Assembly: GCF_907164915.1 (NCBI RefSeq)
Contig: NC_061869.1
Coordinates: 26,901,616 to 26,965,615 of the forward strand
DNA: 64,000 nucleotides
Direction of reading: 5' to 3'
DNA from: Impatiens glandulifera
Lineage: Eukaryota > Streptophyta > Magnoliopsida > Ericales > Balsaminaceae
Shown here: piece after piece, positions 21,609 to 33,414 of the stretch
How positions within the stretch are numbered: the first letter of the stretch is position 1
Layout of the letters: each line of letters starts with the position of its first letter
The notes under the pieces: generated by a model
Database searches by the model: none
Seen by the model: only the letters and a program-made list of their open reading frames with translations
Told to the model about the DNA's origin: nothing
Translations under genes and position numbers: made by a program

Positions 21609-22398
21609 ATGGTGTCACTCAAATGTTTGAATAATCCTAAATCCTTGTCTCTCTCTCTAGAATTTGAATCGTCAAATTCTTTTGTTCATCCTGACAAAAT
21701 GACTTCTTTCACTCCAAAACCCCTGCAAGTAGATTTCAAATCTGTTTCTACTCTGGCGATTCCTGGAATGATTCAAATGTTTGAATCATTGAAAGCCTCT
21801 AGGTTGAAGAAGTTTATTCGCCCTCATTGCATTTATCACGAACAAGTTGTTCATGAGTTCTTTGAATCTGTTAGCTTTTACCACATCAAATATATTTGTG
21901 CGAATATTCTTGGCAAAGACATCTGCTTCTCTGAAGAAACATTTGGCTTGTTATTCAGACTCCCAACCAAAGGAATCCATGAGTTTCCTCCTTCCTCAAA
22001 TAAGATTTTGTCTGAAATGATGAATGTCTTTTCAGATCAAACCTCCGAAGAGGAAACTCTTCCTGTTGAGTATCACGGGAAGAGTAACTTCTTGAGAGTT
22101 TAGTATGCCCTACTCAACTACATTATCATCAAATCCTTTCTTGCAAAAGACTCCTCCTATATCTATTGTAAGAAGGTTTTTTAAATAATGGTGGTCATCA
22201 CAAGGGGTGTAGCCATCAACTGGTCGAAATTCCTCTTCAACAAACTGGTCAAAATGATCTTCTCCCAGAAGAAGATCTTCGGTTATGATGCTCCTCTTTG
22301 CGCATTCCTTTGATGTCTTCTTGATGAACCTGGTCACGGGTTTCACTCCTCTTCTGAAATCTTGAACAACCAGAAGGTTGTCGATTATGTCCTTAGTT
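21609..22398 (+). pseudogene. Accessory ORF of lineage-B element, copy A
   Basis: The frame is open from ATG 21609 (a second ATG at 21699 is a better N-terminus by comparison) to a TAG near 22101. It continues with further stops to the truncation at 22398. Motifs: MIQMFESLKASRLKKFI, HEQVVHEFFES, LGKDICFSEETFGLLFRLPTKG, then AINWSKFLFNKLVKM and FGYDAPLCAF. These match the order in the accessory ORFs of E2 and E4 despite low identity. One accessory ORF is present here against three in E4. Confidence 0.65.
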
Positions 22399-25300
22399 GT
22401 GGAGTGATGATTTTCCGGACAACCAGTCCAGTCGAAGTTAAAAAAAGGAAGATACATCGAGAGAAGATATTGGACGAATGAGGAGTTCATGATGAGGAGT
22501 ATGACGAAGGTAGCAGAGTATTCTTTTTATTATAGACCAATGAGTGGTGGTAGGAGACTACATGAATTGGCATACACGGTTGAAACCAAATGCTAGTTCA
22601 AGTCGAGTATGCACCAAATATTGGAGAGCACCAATAATGTTGCGGTACAAAATTGGTTCAGAAAGAGTGGCAATGTTGGCATTGTGAAGGGCACGAATTT
22701 TGGCACGTGTGATCATATGATGAGAGGAACATTCAGGAGCATGTATAACGGCGGAAAGTTCATGTATGAGAGTAGAAGGATTGATTTAAGATGAGTTGGT
22801 TATTGATGATGGTTGATAGGAGTTTGATGTTTGCGAGTTGGTAGGTGAAGATGGATGGTTGGAGTTTGATGATGATGATGAGTGTTCAAATATTTGAGAA
22901 ATGGTACTTCAGAAATTTGTGATGTTAAAATTGGGGAGATTGAAGGTGATGAAAGTGGAAGAAAATGAAAGTGCGGTGTTGGAGAGACCGATGGTGTAGA
23001 AAGATTGGTAGAATCTAATAATGTACTTTTAAATGGAAATGTTTGTTCTTCAAAAGTGACGTGACGAGAGAGATCTTATGTCGGAAGGAAGGTGTAGGTA
23101 ACGATAACCTTTGTGATTTGGACTATAGCCAAGAAAAATACTTTTTAGAGTTCGAAGATCATTTTGTGAAAGTTATATGATCGAGTGAGCGGAAAGCAAG
23201 AACATCCAAAAATTTTTGGAATAGATAGTTAGGAGGACGATTAAAAAGAATTTCAAAGGGAGATTAACGAGGCTTACCATTTGAAGGAAGAAAATAATGA
23301 GATACATACTTGTCAAAATTACATCATCCCAATACGATAGGGGAATAAAAGCATGAGCAAGAAGAGTGACACTCATTTTTGTAAGGTGTGGAATCTTGCA
23401 TTCAGCAACACCATTTTATTCACTTGTATAAGGGCATGATAGACGGTGTTGGATGATGCCATGAGTTTCAAGATAATATTTTAAACTCTTATATTCGCCT
23501 CCTCAATTAGATTGTAGAGCTTTGATAGATGTGTTGAATTGATTTTCAACAAGTGTCTTAAATTTCATAAAAGTTGACAAGACATCAGATTTTCTATAAA
23601 TAGGATATAGCCAAGTAAAGCAGCTGTAGTCATCGATAAAATGGAAAAAATATCGAAAATCGTTTGTAGAGAAAAGAGGAGCTGGACCCTAAACGTCAGA
23701 ATGTATTAATTTAATGAAGACTTACAACGAGATTGAGAAACAGAAAAATGAATTTTTTTGTGCTTTTCCATATTAACAAGATTCACAAAAACTTAATTTC
23801 TTGTTGCCAATAATAGGTAATGAAAAGAAGACATAATAAAGGTTTATGTTAATGATGAAAGGTGTCCAAGACAATGATGTCAAGAGTTGGCAGATGAACG
23901 AGTTCCAATAAGAGCTTGATGAGTGGACGGAGGGTTGACGATTGAGTTTAGGCGATATAGCCCTTTTTAAGTGTGTCGCGAAAGAGTTCCCTCTTCGTGA
24001 CCTGATCCTTGACAATACAATAATTTGGATGAAATTCAAAAAATATATTATTATCGACATAAAATTTGGAAACACTTAGAAGATTTTTGGTTATTAATGG
24101 GACATGTAATATATTACATAGATGAAGGTTTTTATTAGAACATGGAATGAATGATTTCCCAATATTAGAAATATGAAGAGGGTTACTGTCTCCTATTTTA
24201 ATAGTTTATGTACCATTATATGGAGTTGAGATGCTAAAATTGTCAAGATTCGTTGTGAGATAGTCAATAGCACCATAGTCGGGATACCAGACCGAGTCAT
24301 AAACAGGAGGAGGTGTATCCATAATAATAGAGTATGTCGTTGAATTTTGATTCTAACGACGTCGGCAAGTTTCAATAAAATGACCTGTAAAGTTGCAAAT
24401 CTTACAAAACAGACCCGATCGACAAACATTAATCGCATAACCAAAACGATTACACAATTGACTTTGCATTTTATTTCTATTGGGCCTACGAGGCCCATGA
24501 CCCAAAGTAAAAGGCCTATTAGTAGAAGGACACCCTAACCCGATAGTAGAAGCCCGATGAGAGTGTGAAAATTTAGATGAACTTGAAGACTCTTTTATTT
24601 GATATCCATTAGAATTTTTAGAGCTTAATTTATTGACAGTTTTATTTTATACACTATAATCACTCGTAAAGGATACCGAAAGTCGCGATCATTGGAAGTG
24701 AGATGGTTTCGAAATCCTTCTCGATCCAAAAGCAAGATTAACGGTTTGAGAGTTAGAGTGGAGTGATTCAAGGCGAATCTCATGTGTAAGAAGAATTCCT
24801 TGGACGTCTTCGATGGTGATGAGGTCGGTGCGAGTGGTTACAGCTATAGTGAGAGATTTGTATTCAGGACCAAGTCCTCCCAAAGCATAAAAGATGAAAT
24901 CTTCTAGAGATATGTTTTTCTCAGCATCAGCGAAACTATCGATGATTAATTTTATTTTCAATAAATATTCGGCCATCGGGAGTGAGTCCTTCTTTACCAT
25001 CTGAAGTTGAAGACGAAGTTGCATTAAACGAACTTGAGACGCGAATGTGCATTCTAAAGTAGACCAAAGGGCTTTAGATTTAGTGCATGATTCACCAACC
25101 ACTTAGGCTAAGATGTATTCTGAAAAAGTAGAGAGAAGCCATGAAAGGATCCTCTGATCTTGTTCCTCCCAAATTGTAAAAGCAAGATTTGGAATGAGGA
25201 CACTAGATCCATCAGCAGTATCGGCTTGGAAAAAGGCTTCAGGGGAAGAATTAGTTCAAGTAACATATAGATATACGCCATAACCTTTTAGGTAGGTAAG

Positions 25301-25450
25301 ATTTGAGATTTCCAAATAAGAAAAGTTTTTATGATCGAGTTTAATGGATGTGAGATTGTGAAACAGATGAGTCGTTGAAGCGAAAAAAAGATGAAAAAAA
25401 GGCCATGGATACAGAGGTTTGTTAAAACGAATAATGGCTCTGATACTAAG
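22399..25450 (-). pseudogene. gag-pol of minus-strand Copia element F, copy A
   Basis: From 25430 downward: gag with LWSTLECTFASQVRLMQLRLQLQ and GLGPEYKSLTIAVTTR (25102-24689); zinc knuckle CKICNFTGHFIETC near 24400; decayed protease WYPDYGAIDYL, whose active-site DSG has become DYG, near 24280; then NILHVPLITKNLLSVSKF and integrase pieces to about 22800. Compared with copy B (58061-62376) it has lost about 850 bp near 22660 (integrase C-terminus to RT) and about 700 bp at 22398 (RNase H end). Numerous stops are present. The family is a Retrofit/Tork-like plant Copia, unlike the Sirevirus-like elements. Confidence 0.75.
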
Positions 25451-25690
25451 TTAGAAAAGATAAGTAAACAAGAACTTGATGTAGATTAAGAATGTATTTC
25501 TGTGTGTTATTAAAATTACAAGAGTATGAATTTATACAAAAATAAGAGAAACTAAAAGGTTAGAATATGTAAAGATTTTAAGTACACTTAATAGATGAAA
25601 TATGAAAATGAAGATACCGAAACTAAAAGGTTAGAATATGTAAAGATTTTAAGTACACTAATAGATGAAATATAAAGTTTTGCTATTTCA
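25451..25690 (-). mobile_element. 5' LTR remnant of element F, copy A
   Basis: It lies next to the primer-binding site (TTAGTATCAGAGCC on the minus strand, 25432-25448). It contains a tandem duplication of about 67 bp (the unit beginning AAAAGGTTAGAATATG occurs at about 25554 and 25624). The sequence CAAGAGTATG at 25519-25528 is the empty target site of the solo LTR found in the other copy at 62451-63181. Confidence 0.65.
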
Positions 25691-27047
25691 GGGAAGCTAA
25701 TCAAAATACCGAAATTTACCTATAGGCGAGATCGGCTCGGCCGTGGATACCGGTTCGGTATCTTGACCGGTAGTCTGACTTCAGCTCTATAAAAGATCGA
25801 TCAACCAGCACTTAATGCTCCCGAAGAGGAGATCGGTCAACCGACACTTAATGCTCTTAAAGTGAAGATCGATCAGCCAGTATTATTATGAAGCATGGCC
25901 GGTTAATTAAATACTGGCATTAAATGAGGAGTGACTTCGGTCATAAATGAGCTCTAGTTATTAAATGAGCTTCGGTTAATGAAATTCCTTCAGCTCCAGT
26001 TATTAAATGAACTGCAAACCGAAAATATACGGTTGGACATATCCGACTGGTTCAACCTCTTGAAAAACGTAAAGCTACCATATATCTCCAACGGGCAGAT
26101 CATCCAAACGATAATGAATACATTGAAGATAACGTGTTAAGACAAACAAAATATTCCTTGGTAATATGCAAAAGAAGGTTCTGAAACCAGGCATGAGGTA
26201 GAATAATTATTATCTGACCTTACCGGAGTCCACAAGTAACCTTTAAGAGGCAGGCGGCTGCCCACTGCACAAATGTCATGTGTACAGAGACAAAGCGTGC
26301 AAGTTACCTAATCCAGACCGGCACGACTCCTTTTTACCAATTATAAAAAGAGGAAGCTGGAGAGCTGAATAATAGTCAGACACTCCAGGACGTGCTATCA
26401 GATTACAAAGTTAGAGAGAGAAAAATTCCTTGCGCGATCCTTTCACTCTTGCGAACATACCTTGAGAAATCTACCAAGCTATTGAGTGATAAGAATGAAC
26501 TGAAAAGTTCTGTGTATTTACATATTTGTAAAAGTGTATTACAATACTTTACGAGTATTGTAAAGTGAACATCGAGCTGTAAATAAGACTCGATTGTGTT
26601 TTGGAATATTCCTTAGTGAATATCGTTCTCACTGTTTGAGAAGAATGGGTGAAGTAGGAGTTTTATCTCCGAACATCTATAAAATATGTGTCTTGTGTTC
26701 TTCATTTATTTTCGGTCACCAAGCCAACCGAACCGGTTTTCTCCCAAACCAACCGAACCAGTTTTCCCTTAAACCAAACGAACTGGTTTTCCCTTAAATC
26801 AACCGAACCAGTTTTCCTATCATTCAAACCAATTCTTCTCCATTCTCTTCTTTAACTGATCTTTGTGTGTTTCTTCAAGCTGAAACAATCTATTTTCACA
26901 CTTGAACCCGGTTTAAGAGTTTGTGACAGTTTGTGTGGTGTTAAGACCGATGTTAATTCTTAACCGAATTAGTGCCAACCGTTTTGTGTGTTTTAAGAGG
27001 TCTCCTTTGGCCAGACCCCGGTCCCCTATCGGCGATCCTGATCCTAA
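25691..27047 (+). mobile_element. Lineage-C Sirevirus-like LTR, 5'-truncated (copy A)
   Basis: An ACCGG-rich LTR whose end (CGGCGATCCTGATCCTAA) lacks only the terminal CA. It carries three short U3 repeats around GATCGGTCAACCGACACTTAATG (25795-25890), a TATA-like TTATAAAAAGAGG near 26341, the conserved R/U5 hairpin block (26623-26680) and the palindrome near 26902-26918. No internal region follows at 27048, so it is a solo or truncated LTR. The same LTR begins at 63521 in the second copy. Confidence 0.75.
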
Positions 27048-27299
27048 AAAGAGTAAATTATAATTGTCATTTTATTTGAAATACTATAATAATAATGGAG
27101 ACTAAAATTTGAAGGTGGTATTATTTTTAAGTTTGAAAGGTTTGAGAGCTTGTTTTAGGTTGTAAGGTTATATGAAAAGATAAAAATTCATTATATAAAA
27201 ATGTTAGCTCTTAACTCATTATGTTATTTAGGAGGTAGTTTAAGTGGTTTCCATTTTTTCCATTTCTATATCTCAATATCTAAGAGTTAAAAATAAACT

Positions 27300-27600
27300 T
27301 AACTTGTCTTTCAAATCTTTTTCCCTCCGATGGCCTTTTTAGTATTGGAGGGTGCCTTGTTTTCCTTTTTATCACGTAGTTTTGAGTTAATGTTGCATTT
27401 TGTTCGACCCGGCATCCTATTTAGCCAGATCGATTTTTGTCTCGGATTTTTATAGTTTGAATAATACTTTCCATCATTGGTGGGTCGTTTGCTTCTCATA
27501 CTTTCCGATTGTCTATAGTCTAAGACAAATGTTAAAGACCGTTTTTAATGCAAAGATAGTTGCGGTGCACCTGTTACAAATGAGCAGTTTTTTTGTAGTG
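27300..27600 (-). mobile_element. Possible CACTA transposon terminus
   Basis: The minus strand starts CACTACAAAAAAACTG at 27600, a typical CACTA (En/Spm) 5' terminus. It is followed by AACGGTCTTTAACA-like subterminal sequence. The other terminus and a transposase were not found. The 62-codon minus-strand open frame at 27499-27311 is lysine-rich and unrecognised. It is probably a truncated element. Confidence 0.35.
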
Positions 27601-28431
27601 TATGATCAAAAATAGTATTAAAAGATACATGTAAAATGGTCCCTAGATTAAAAATAAATTTTAAAAACTTTTTAAAAGAATAAGTTAATTTTATAATTTA
27701 TTGGAAGAACAATTTAGTTACAAAACAAATTTTGGAGCAATTAATTATATTGAGAATACTTCCAAAACAATCAATACTTTATGCATAAAAACAAACGAGA
27801 TTTAGTATAATGAAGCAAACACATCATGGGAGAGAAACAAATAGTGCAGCAGTTGATTATCTATTTCAAACCAAATGAATGTGAATAATGTACAACTTTA
27901 ACATTTCTTTAGTTCTAGAGAATATTTTTGACCCTTGTAATTAGAACTTTTTTAAAAAAAAAAATACATTGAATATAAAGGTCATTGAAGAACAAAAAAA
28001 TACAACTTAAATAAAAGAAAAATGTCAAATAAAAAAAACATAAAGCTGTCTAACTTATTTCATTTAGTAAAAAATGTAATCACAATTAATTTGTTATGCT
28101 TCAATACTATTTAAGACATTTCTATAAATTTATAATTCATAAATAATATTTAATTTTTAAATAAAAAATATTAATATACAAACACACAAAATATTTGAGT
28201 AAACTAAATTTCATCAATCCATCTCAAAAGTAACATTGAAATATAGATATTATATTATATATAGTATATATAATTATTGACTTACAATTTATAAAATTCA
28301 TATATATATAATCATATCAAAGTCGGGTATCTTTATAAACGAAATAAAGTTACATAATAATAAAATATTTAATATTAGATGTGATTGTACTGCAAATGTT
28401 GTATCCTTAATCACGTCATTGTCTAAGGTCA
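27601..28431. other. AT-rich sequence downstream of the host-type gene
   Basis: No ORF, LTR or repeat was recognised. It probably contains the 3' UTR and polyadenylation region of the minus-strand gene that ends at 28432. Confidence 0.4.
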
Positions 28432-29983
28432 TTAATGGTTAAAACGTTCATGAGGAATATGATCATCATCAAAGGTATTATTAACATAACTATCTTGGTT
28501 GTGAGACACTTGATTGTGAAGAAGTGAATTGTCACTGAAGTCTACCATTGGTGACTCGTCACTAAATAAGTGTTGCTCAATGTTTCGTAGTATTTCATCG
28601 TTGTTGTTTACTGTCCCATTGAATTTTACATTTTCCTCTTGTATAGAAGGCATAACATTTGACATGAATGGAATTTGGTCGCTCATTGGTAGGGTGTTAG
28701 GTGCACCATATGTTTCTATTGTATCACCGAAATTGTTGACAGTGGAACTTTGTTGGTAATGCATACCTACAAGTAATAGAAGAAACACAATAAGAAAACA
28801 ATAAGAAAATCATAATTCTGTTTATTGCATATATGAGTAATAAGTTACCTGGATTTTGTAATGATGAGTCATGTATCTGAATAGAGTTCGGGTGATCATG
28901 CATCTGAATAGAGTTCGAATGCATCGAATGTAAGTTGTAGTTAGTCTGGTCATATTGTAGAGGAAACATTTGGGGCAATGGGTCATATTGTGGAGGTAAC
29001 ATTTTGAGTAATGGATATGACATCTCTAGAGAGGGTACAGATTGGGGCAATATTCCCATACCAAATTGGATATTTGAAGTATTCGAATGGTTGGGTTGGA
29101 AGTACGTAAATTATATCACGGGAAACACACTTTTACTAATATCCATCAAACGAGAATCACTTTGTAAGAGCGTCTCATAGTGTTTATCAAGTGGTCCAGG
29201 AGGAAACTTGACATGATGAATCCTAGAAAACAAAATTTGATAAAGATAAAATTGATGTATCTTAATTGACCCAATTTTGCATGGGATTTGAAGCTCAATC
29301 CTTGACTATGAAATAATAAGTTGATATTAAATATGTATAACAAATATGAAATGAGACATCATTCCACTTTTGTTACACTATTCTTTGTATAAGGTACATT
29401 CGTTTTTTTTAATTAAAACTAAATTTACCTGAAAATGGATGCTTGACCTTGTGTGAAATCAAATGACTTCTCCCAAACTGTTTTCCTCATCGGTACTGGG
29501 TCACGCTCTCGAAAGAATAGAGGAGATTTGTTCAACTAAAAAATAAAAGGCATATTATCATAAAGAAACGATTATATGATCAACCTCTTAACGAGAGTCA
29601 ATCTTTTGTTTTAACCCAATAACTATTATAACAAATTGTCAAAAAATTGTAAATGGTCTAGAAGAAATCAAATATAACTAAACACAACAACATAGTCAAT
29701 GGAGAACAAGATTTTGTGATCCAACAAAAACCTCACCTCCCAAGTGCCAATCTTGAGCAATATTATTGGAAAATTGGTAGCTTTATACTTTCCTTGGGTT
29801 GATTTGGGCATTTCAAACTTTTCCAGGAAATGTACTTCATTGATACCCAATTCCATGTTATGTCCGGAGCCCTCAAAAAAAGTAAATGTATTTATTAAAT
29901 ACTAAAATAAAAGGAAGTGTGGACAAATGATATTTATAATTGCATACCACTGTCATGTTTGAAGACTCTATTCCATCCTCCAT
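28432..29983 (-). pseudogene. TRF-like 8 / ASG1-like spliced gene, shortened, with one premature stop
   Basis: Five exons can be joined in phase with GT..AG introns: 29983-29948, 29871-29737, 29535-29429, 29222-28849 and 28766-28432 (329 codons with stop). Conserved pieces are VHFLEKFEM..KYKATNFPIILLKIGTWE (exon 2), SPLFFRERDPVP..TVWEKSFDFTQGQAS (exon 3) and FPPGPLDKHYETLLQSDSRL (exon 4). This order is what I recall from the plant TRFL8/ASG1 family. The family block expected between exons 2 and 3 is missing; that intron is only 201 bp. The long N-terminus is also absent. One in-frame TAA lies at 29111-29113 in exon 4. A TATA box at 30051-30058 suggests a promoter. It is either a recent pseudogene or a shortened paralogue. 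Confidence 0.6.
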
Positions 29984-30050
29984 TAGACCAAATGTATTTC
30001 TCTTTCGATATCTCTGATCTACATATGCTTAAAACATATATCCGTTGCTA

Positions 30051-30058
30051 TATTTATA
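30051..30058 (-). promoter_or_regulatory. TATA box upstream of the TRFL8/ASG1-like gene
   Basis: The minus strand reads CCTATAAATATAGC, about 70 bp upstream of the ATG at 29983. The spacing fits a short 5' UTR. The surrounding DNA is AT-rich, so chance occurrence is possible. Confidence 0.45.
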
Positions 30059-30763
30059 GGGCAAGCTCATGAGTTAGAGAATAATATGAAAAAGAAGTAT
30101 ATAAGTTGAGATTTTGCTTCAAAACACTTTATTTTTTGATGGGTTCAAATTTAATGCGAAAGAGAAGAGGATTGATAATTATTTAAGATTTTGCTTAAAA
30201 CAAACTATTTTATAAATTATTTTGAAATCAACTACATTGAGTTTTTTTATTCGAATTTATGGTTTAGAATAGCTAGCCTGTAATAATCATTTTGATTTTA
30301 TTTTAAAGTAAAATATTCATTTAAATTTATTTAAAATTAGATATTTCACTATGTTTGATAAGAAAAATTGAATTTTATTAAGAGTACAATATTTATCAAA
30401 TTTTGAATTTATTTTAAGAGTCAACAAAATAAATATTTTTGGTTGATTTTTAATTAATATATATATATATAATAAAATTGAATTCATAGATGAAGTGATC
30501 AACATCGTTCTCTTATTAAGATAATGAAGTTTATGAGTTCAATTTTTATTAATAAAAATATATTAAATTGAATTAGTTTTCAAGATTATAAATATATATA
30601 TTAAAAATAGTATATTTGACTTCGAAACATTTTATCAACTATTTTACTTGAATAATTTAATATATTAATTGAACAATTTAATTATTATCACGTATAACCA
30701 TGTTAGGTTGAAGACTACTACTTATATCTTAAAAAAAATTTACTAAGGGATTTTATACTCAAC

Positions 30764-30766
<3 letters not shown>

Positions 30767-30844
<78 letters not shown>
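30767..30844. repeat. (AT)n microsatellite
   Basis: About 39 uninterrupted AT dinucleotides. A shorter (TA)n run follows at about 31080-31107. Between and around them (30060-31257) the DNA is AT-rich with no gene. A segment with GAGTAAATGCATATTTGGGTCG at 30846 recurs in variant form at 31173. Confidence 0.95.
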
Positions 30845-30848
<4 letters not shown>

Positions 30849-31257
30849 GTAAATGCATATTTGGGTCGAATTGTGGGTAGACCTGCCCATAAACATAAAA
30901 TGATTAAAAATATTATTAAAAATTTTATATTTATGTTTAAAACTTAAAACCTAATAAAACCAAGTACAACTCATTAACTAACTAGGCTAATAATAAGACT
31001 TTATATTTTAAAATCAACACTAAATTTAATTATAGCAGGACATTCTTAACAAATATAAATTCGACTTTTTATGTAACTAATATATATATATATATATATA
31101 TATATAATAATGTTTAATTTCAAAGTGTAGATTGCTGGGTCGAATGTTGTAGTTATTTTGGATATATATGTGAGAGTAAATTGATATTTGGGTCGGATTG
31201 TGGGTTGACCCGCCCATTGTGGGTTGACCCGCCCATATATTACTATGAGTTTTTTTA

Positions 31258-32168
31258 GATTTTCTTAGAATATCCCAAAATGTGAAAACATGTCTCAAAA
31301 TGATATATAATGTGTTGAGATGACTATTATTTATTAATATAACTCTAACTAATATAAAATAATAAAATATAGTGTATGATAGTCATATAAAGTTTGTAAT
31401 ATATTCGATTAGATTAAGATGACTTTTATGTTACAAATTCGAATATATTTTAGATTAACTTGAATAAATTATATAAAATAAATGAAAGTTGACATAAAAT
31501 CTCACGAAATATCATGAAATATATTAAGAATACTCATAGTAATTTTAAATACGATGAGATTATTTTTTAAACTCTTAAAATGTTCTGATTAAAAATATAA
31601 CAACTGATTTTTTTAGATTTTCTTAGAATATCCCAAAATGTGAAAACATGTCTCAGAATGATATATAATGTGTTGAGATGACTATTAATTATTAATATAA
31701 CTCTAACTAACATAAAATAATAAAATATAGTGTATGATAGTCAAATAAAGTTTGTAATAATTTCGATTAGATTGTTATGCTTTTATGTTACAAATTCGAA
31801 TTTATTTTAGATTAACTTGAATAAAATATATAAAATAAATGAAAGTTGACATAAAATCTCACGAAATATCATGAAATATGTTAAGAATACTCATAGTAAT
31901 TTTAAATACGATGAGATTATTTTTTAAACTCTTAAAATGTTCTGATTAAAAATATAACAACAGATTTTTTTAGATTTTCTTAGAATATCCCAAAATGTGA
32001 AAACATGTCTCAGAATGATATATAATGTGTTGAGATGACTATTAATTATTAATATAACTCTAACCTAACATAAAATAATTAAATATAGTGTATGATAGTC
32101 AAATAAAGTTTGTAATAATTTCGATTAGATTGTAATGGCTTTTATGTTACAAATTCGAATTTATTTTA
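31258..32168. repeat. 357-bp tandem repeat, about 2.5 copies
   Basis: Units start at 31258, 31616 and 31973, each beginning GATTTTCTTAGAATATCCC, with spacings of 358 and 357 bp. The third stops at about 32168. The copies are very similar by eye. No coding potential. It could be a fragment of a satellite array or a local duplication. Confidence 0.85.
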
Positions 32169-33414
32169 GAATTATAAAAAATAAAAAAATGATATATGTA
32201 TGTTTTTAACTTGCAACCTAACAAAAACAAATACAACACTTTAACCAAATGTGATTAATTTATGGTTTGCCGATGATTAATAGTCTGGTAACAATTGAAA
32301 GTGATTAAAAAATATGAACAAATATTTGATTGATCAAATATTGAGGGTATGACGTTAAATGTTAAAAAATATGAATCAAATATTTGATTGACCAAAGTGA
32401 AAGTGTATGTTCAAGAGATAAGAGGTTCATTGAGAAAAAAAATATGAGAGAATATTAGTTGTTTTATCGAAATGAATAAAATGTGAAATGAGAGAGTTTT
32501 ATTTTAACATATTATTATAATTTTATTATTAATTTTTTTGTGTTTATATTTTTTTCTGTGTGTATAGCAAGGAAATCTTCGTTTAATAATTTGCAAAGTT
32601 TAAATCTAAAAATTATATATGATTAATTAATATTATTCATAATTAATAGGTGAATATGCTAATTTAAATTTACCATATATTTATAAATTTTATGCATTAA
32701 GAATATGGTTTATAATGTTTTGATGTTTCTTTTCCTATTTTTTTTAAACTTAATTATACATAAACATAAATAAACACTTAAATAATATTATTAATAACTT
32801 AAACTCTTAAACAATTTTAAAAAAATTGCAAATAACCCTAAATTATCCATATTATTATGTTCTTTTTATGAGGATTGACAAATTAATTATTTAGAAACAA
32901 TATTTTTAATTAATTAATAGCTACAATTGTGTGTAAATATAATTATCGATTAATTTTAATAAATAAATACATTTATATTTTATATAAATGTGGAGATACA
33001 ATGATAAAAAATATATATATTTTGTAGAAACATTTTTATATAAATTTAATTATCTTTCATTTATGTTACTTTAAGAACTTTAGTATACTTTTTTAAAACA
33101 AGCAAATTTAACACAATCTTAAATTTATGAATAACATATCCAAACAAAAAAATACTTAAAGTAGATTTATAGTGATAAAATTTAAGTGATAAGAAATATA
33201 TGAATAAGATGTTACATTTTAGTAAAGAGATAAGATTTCAATTGTCTAGTAATACAGGTAGATATGATTCATATTTTATGCATATTTTAATTTAAGGAAT
33301 GATTTATTTAACTCATATAAATATAAATGTGAAACTAATCAAGATAAACACAAAAATGAAATATTTTGTAGAATCATTTTAACATGACTATTTTCCATTT
33401 ATGTTTCTTGATAT
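32169..33414. other. AT-rich sequence with no recognised feature
   Basis: Only short open frames in random-looking AT-rich DNA. It ends where similarity to 1923 onward begins. Confidence 0.5.

Larger units (their letters stand above)
15965..22398 (+). mobile_element. Lineage-B Sirevirus-like Copia element, copy A (3'-truncated)
   Basis: 5' LTR 15965-17054, primer-binding site, gag with internal deletion, pol with RT deletion, a motif-rich spacer (20885-21600) and one accessory ORF (21609-22398). The 3' LTR is missing; at 22398 the sequence jumps to minus-strand element F. The second copy is split between 35484-38195 and 55264-57863. Lineage B lacks the ACCGG richness of E1/E2/E4 and instead carries TTAGACG motifs. 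Confidence 0.8.

Noticed and set aside
23773..24075. 100-codon minus-strand frame also present at 60723-61001
   Set aside because: Conserved in both F copies only because the DNA is duplicated. The adjacent frame carries the true Copia sequence (ILHV..LSVSKF), so this is a shadow.
31077..31298. 73-codon minus-strand frame ending in an Ile-Tyr repeat
   Set aside because: It reads through a (TA)n run and short repeats; no similarity to a protein domain.
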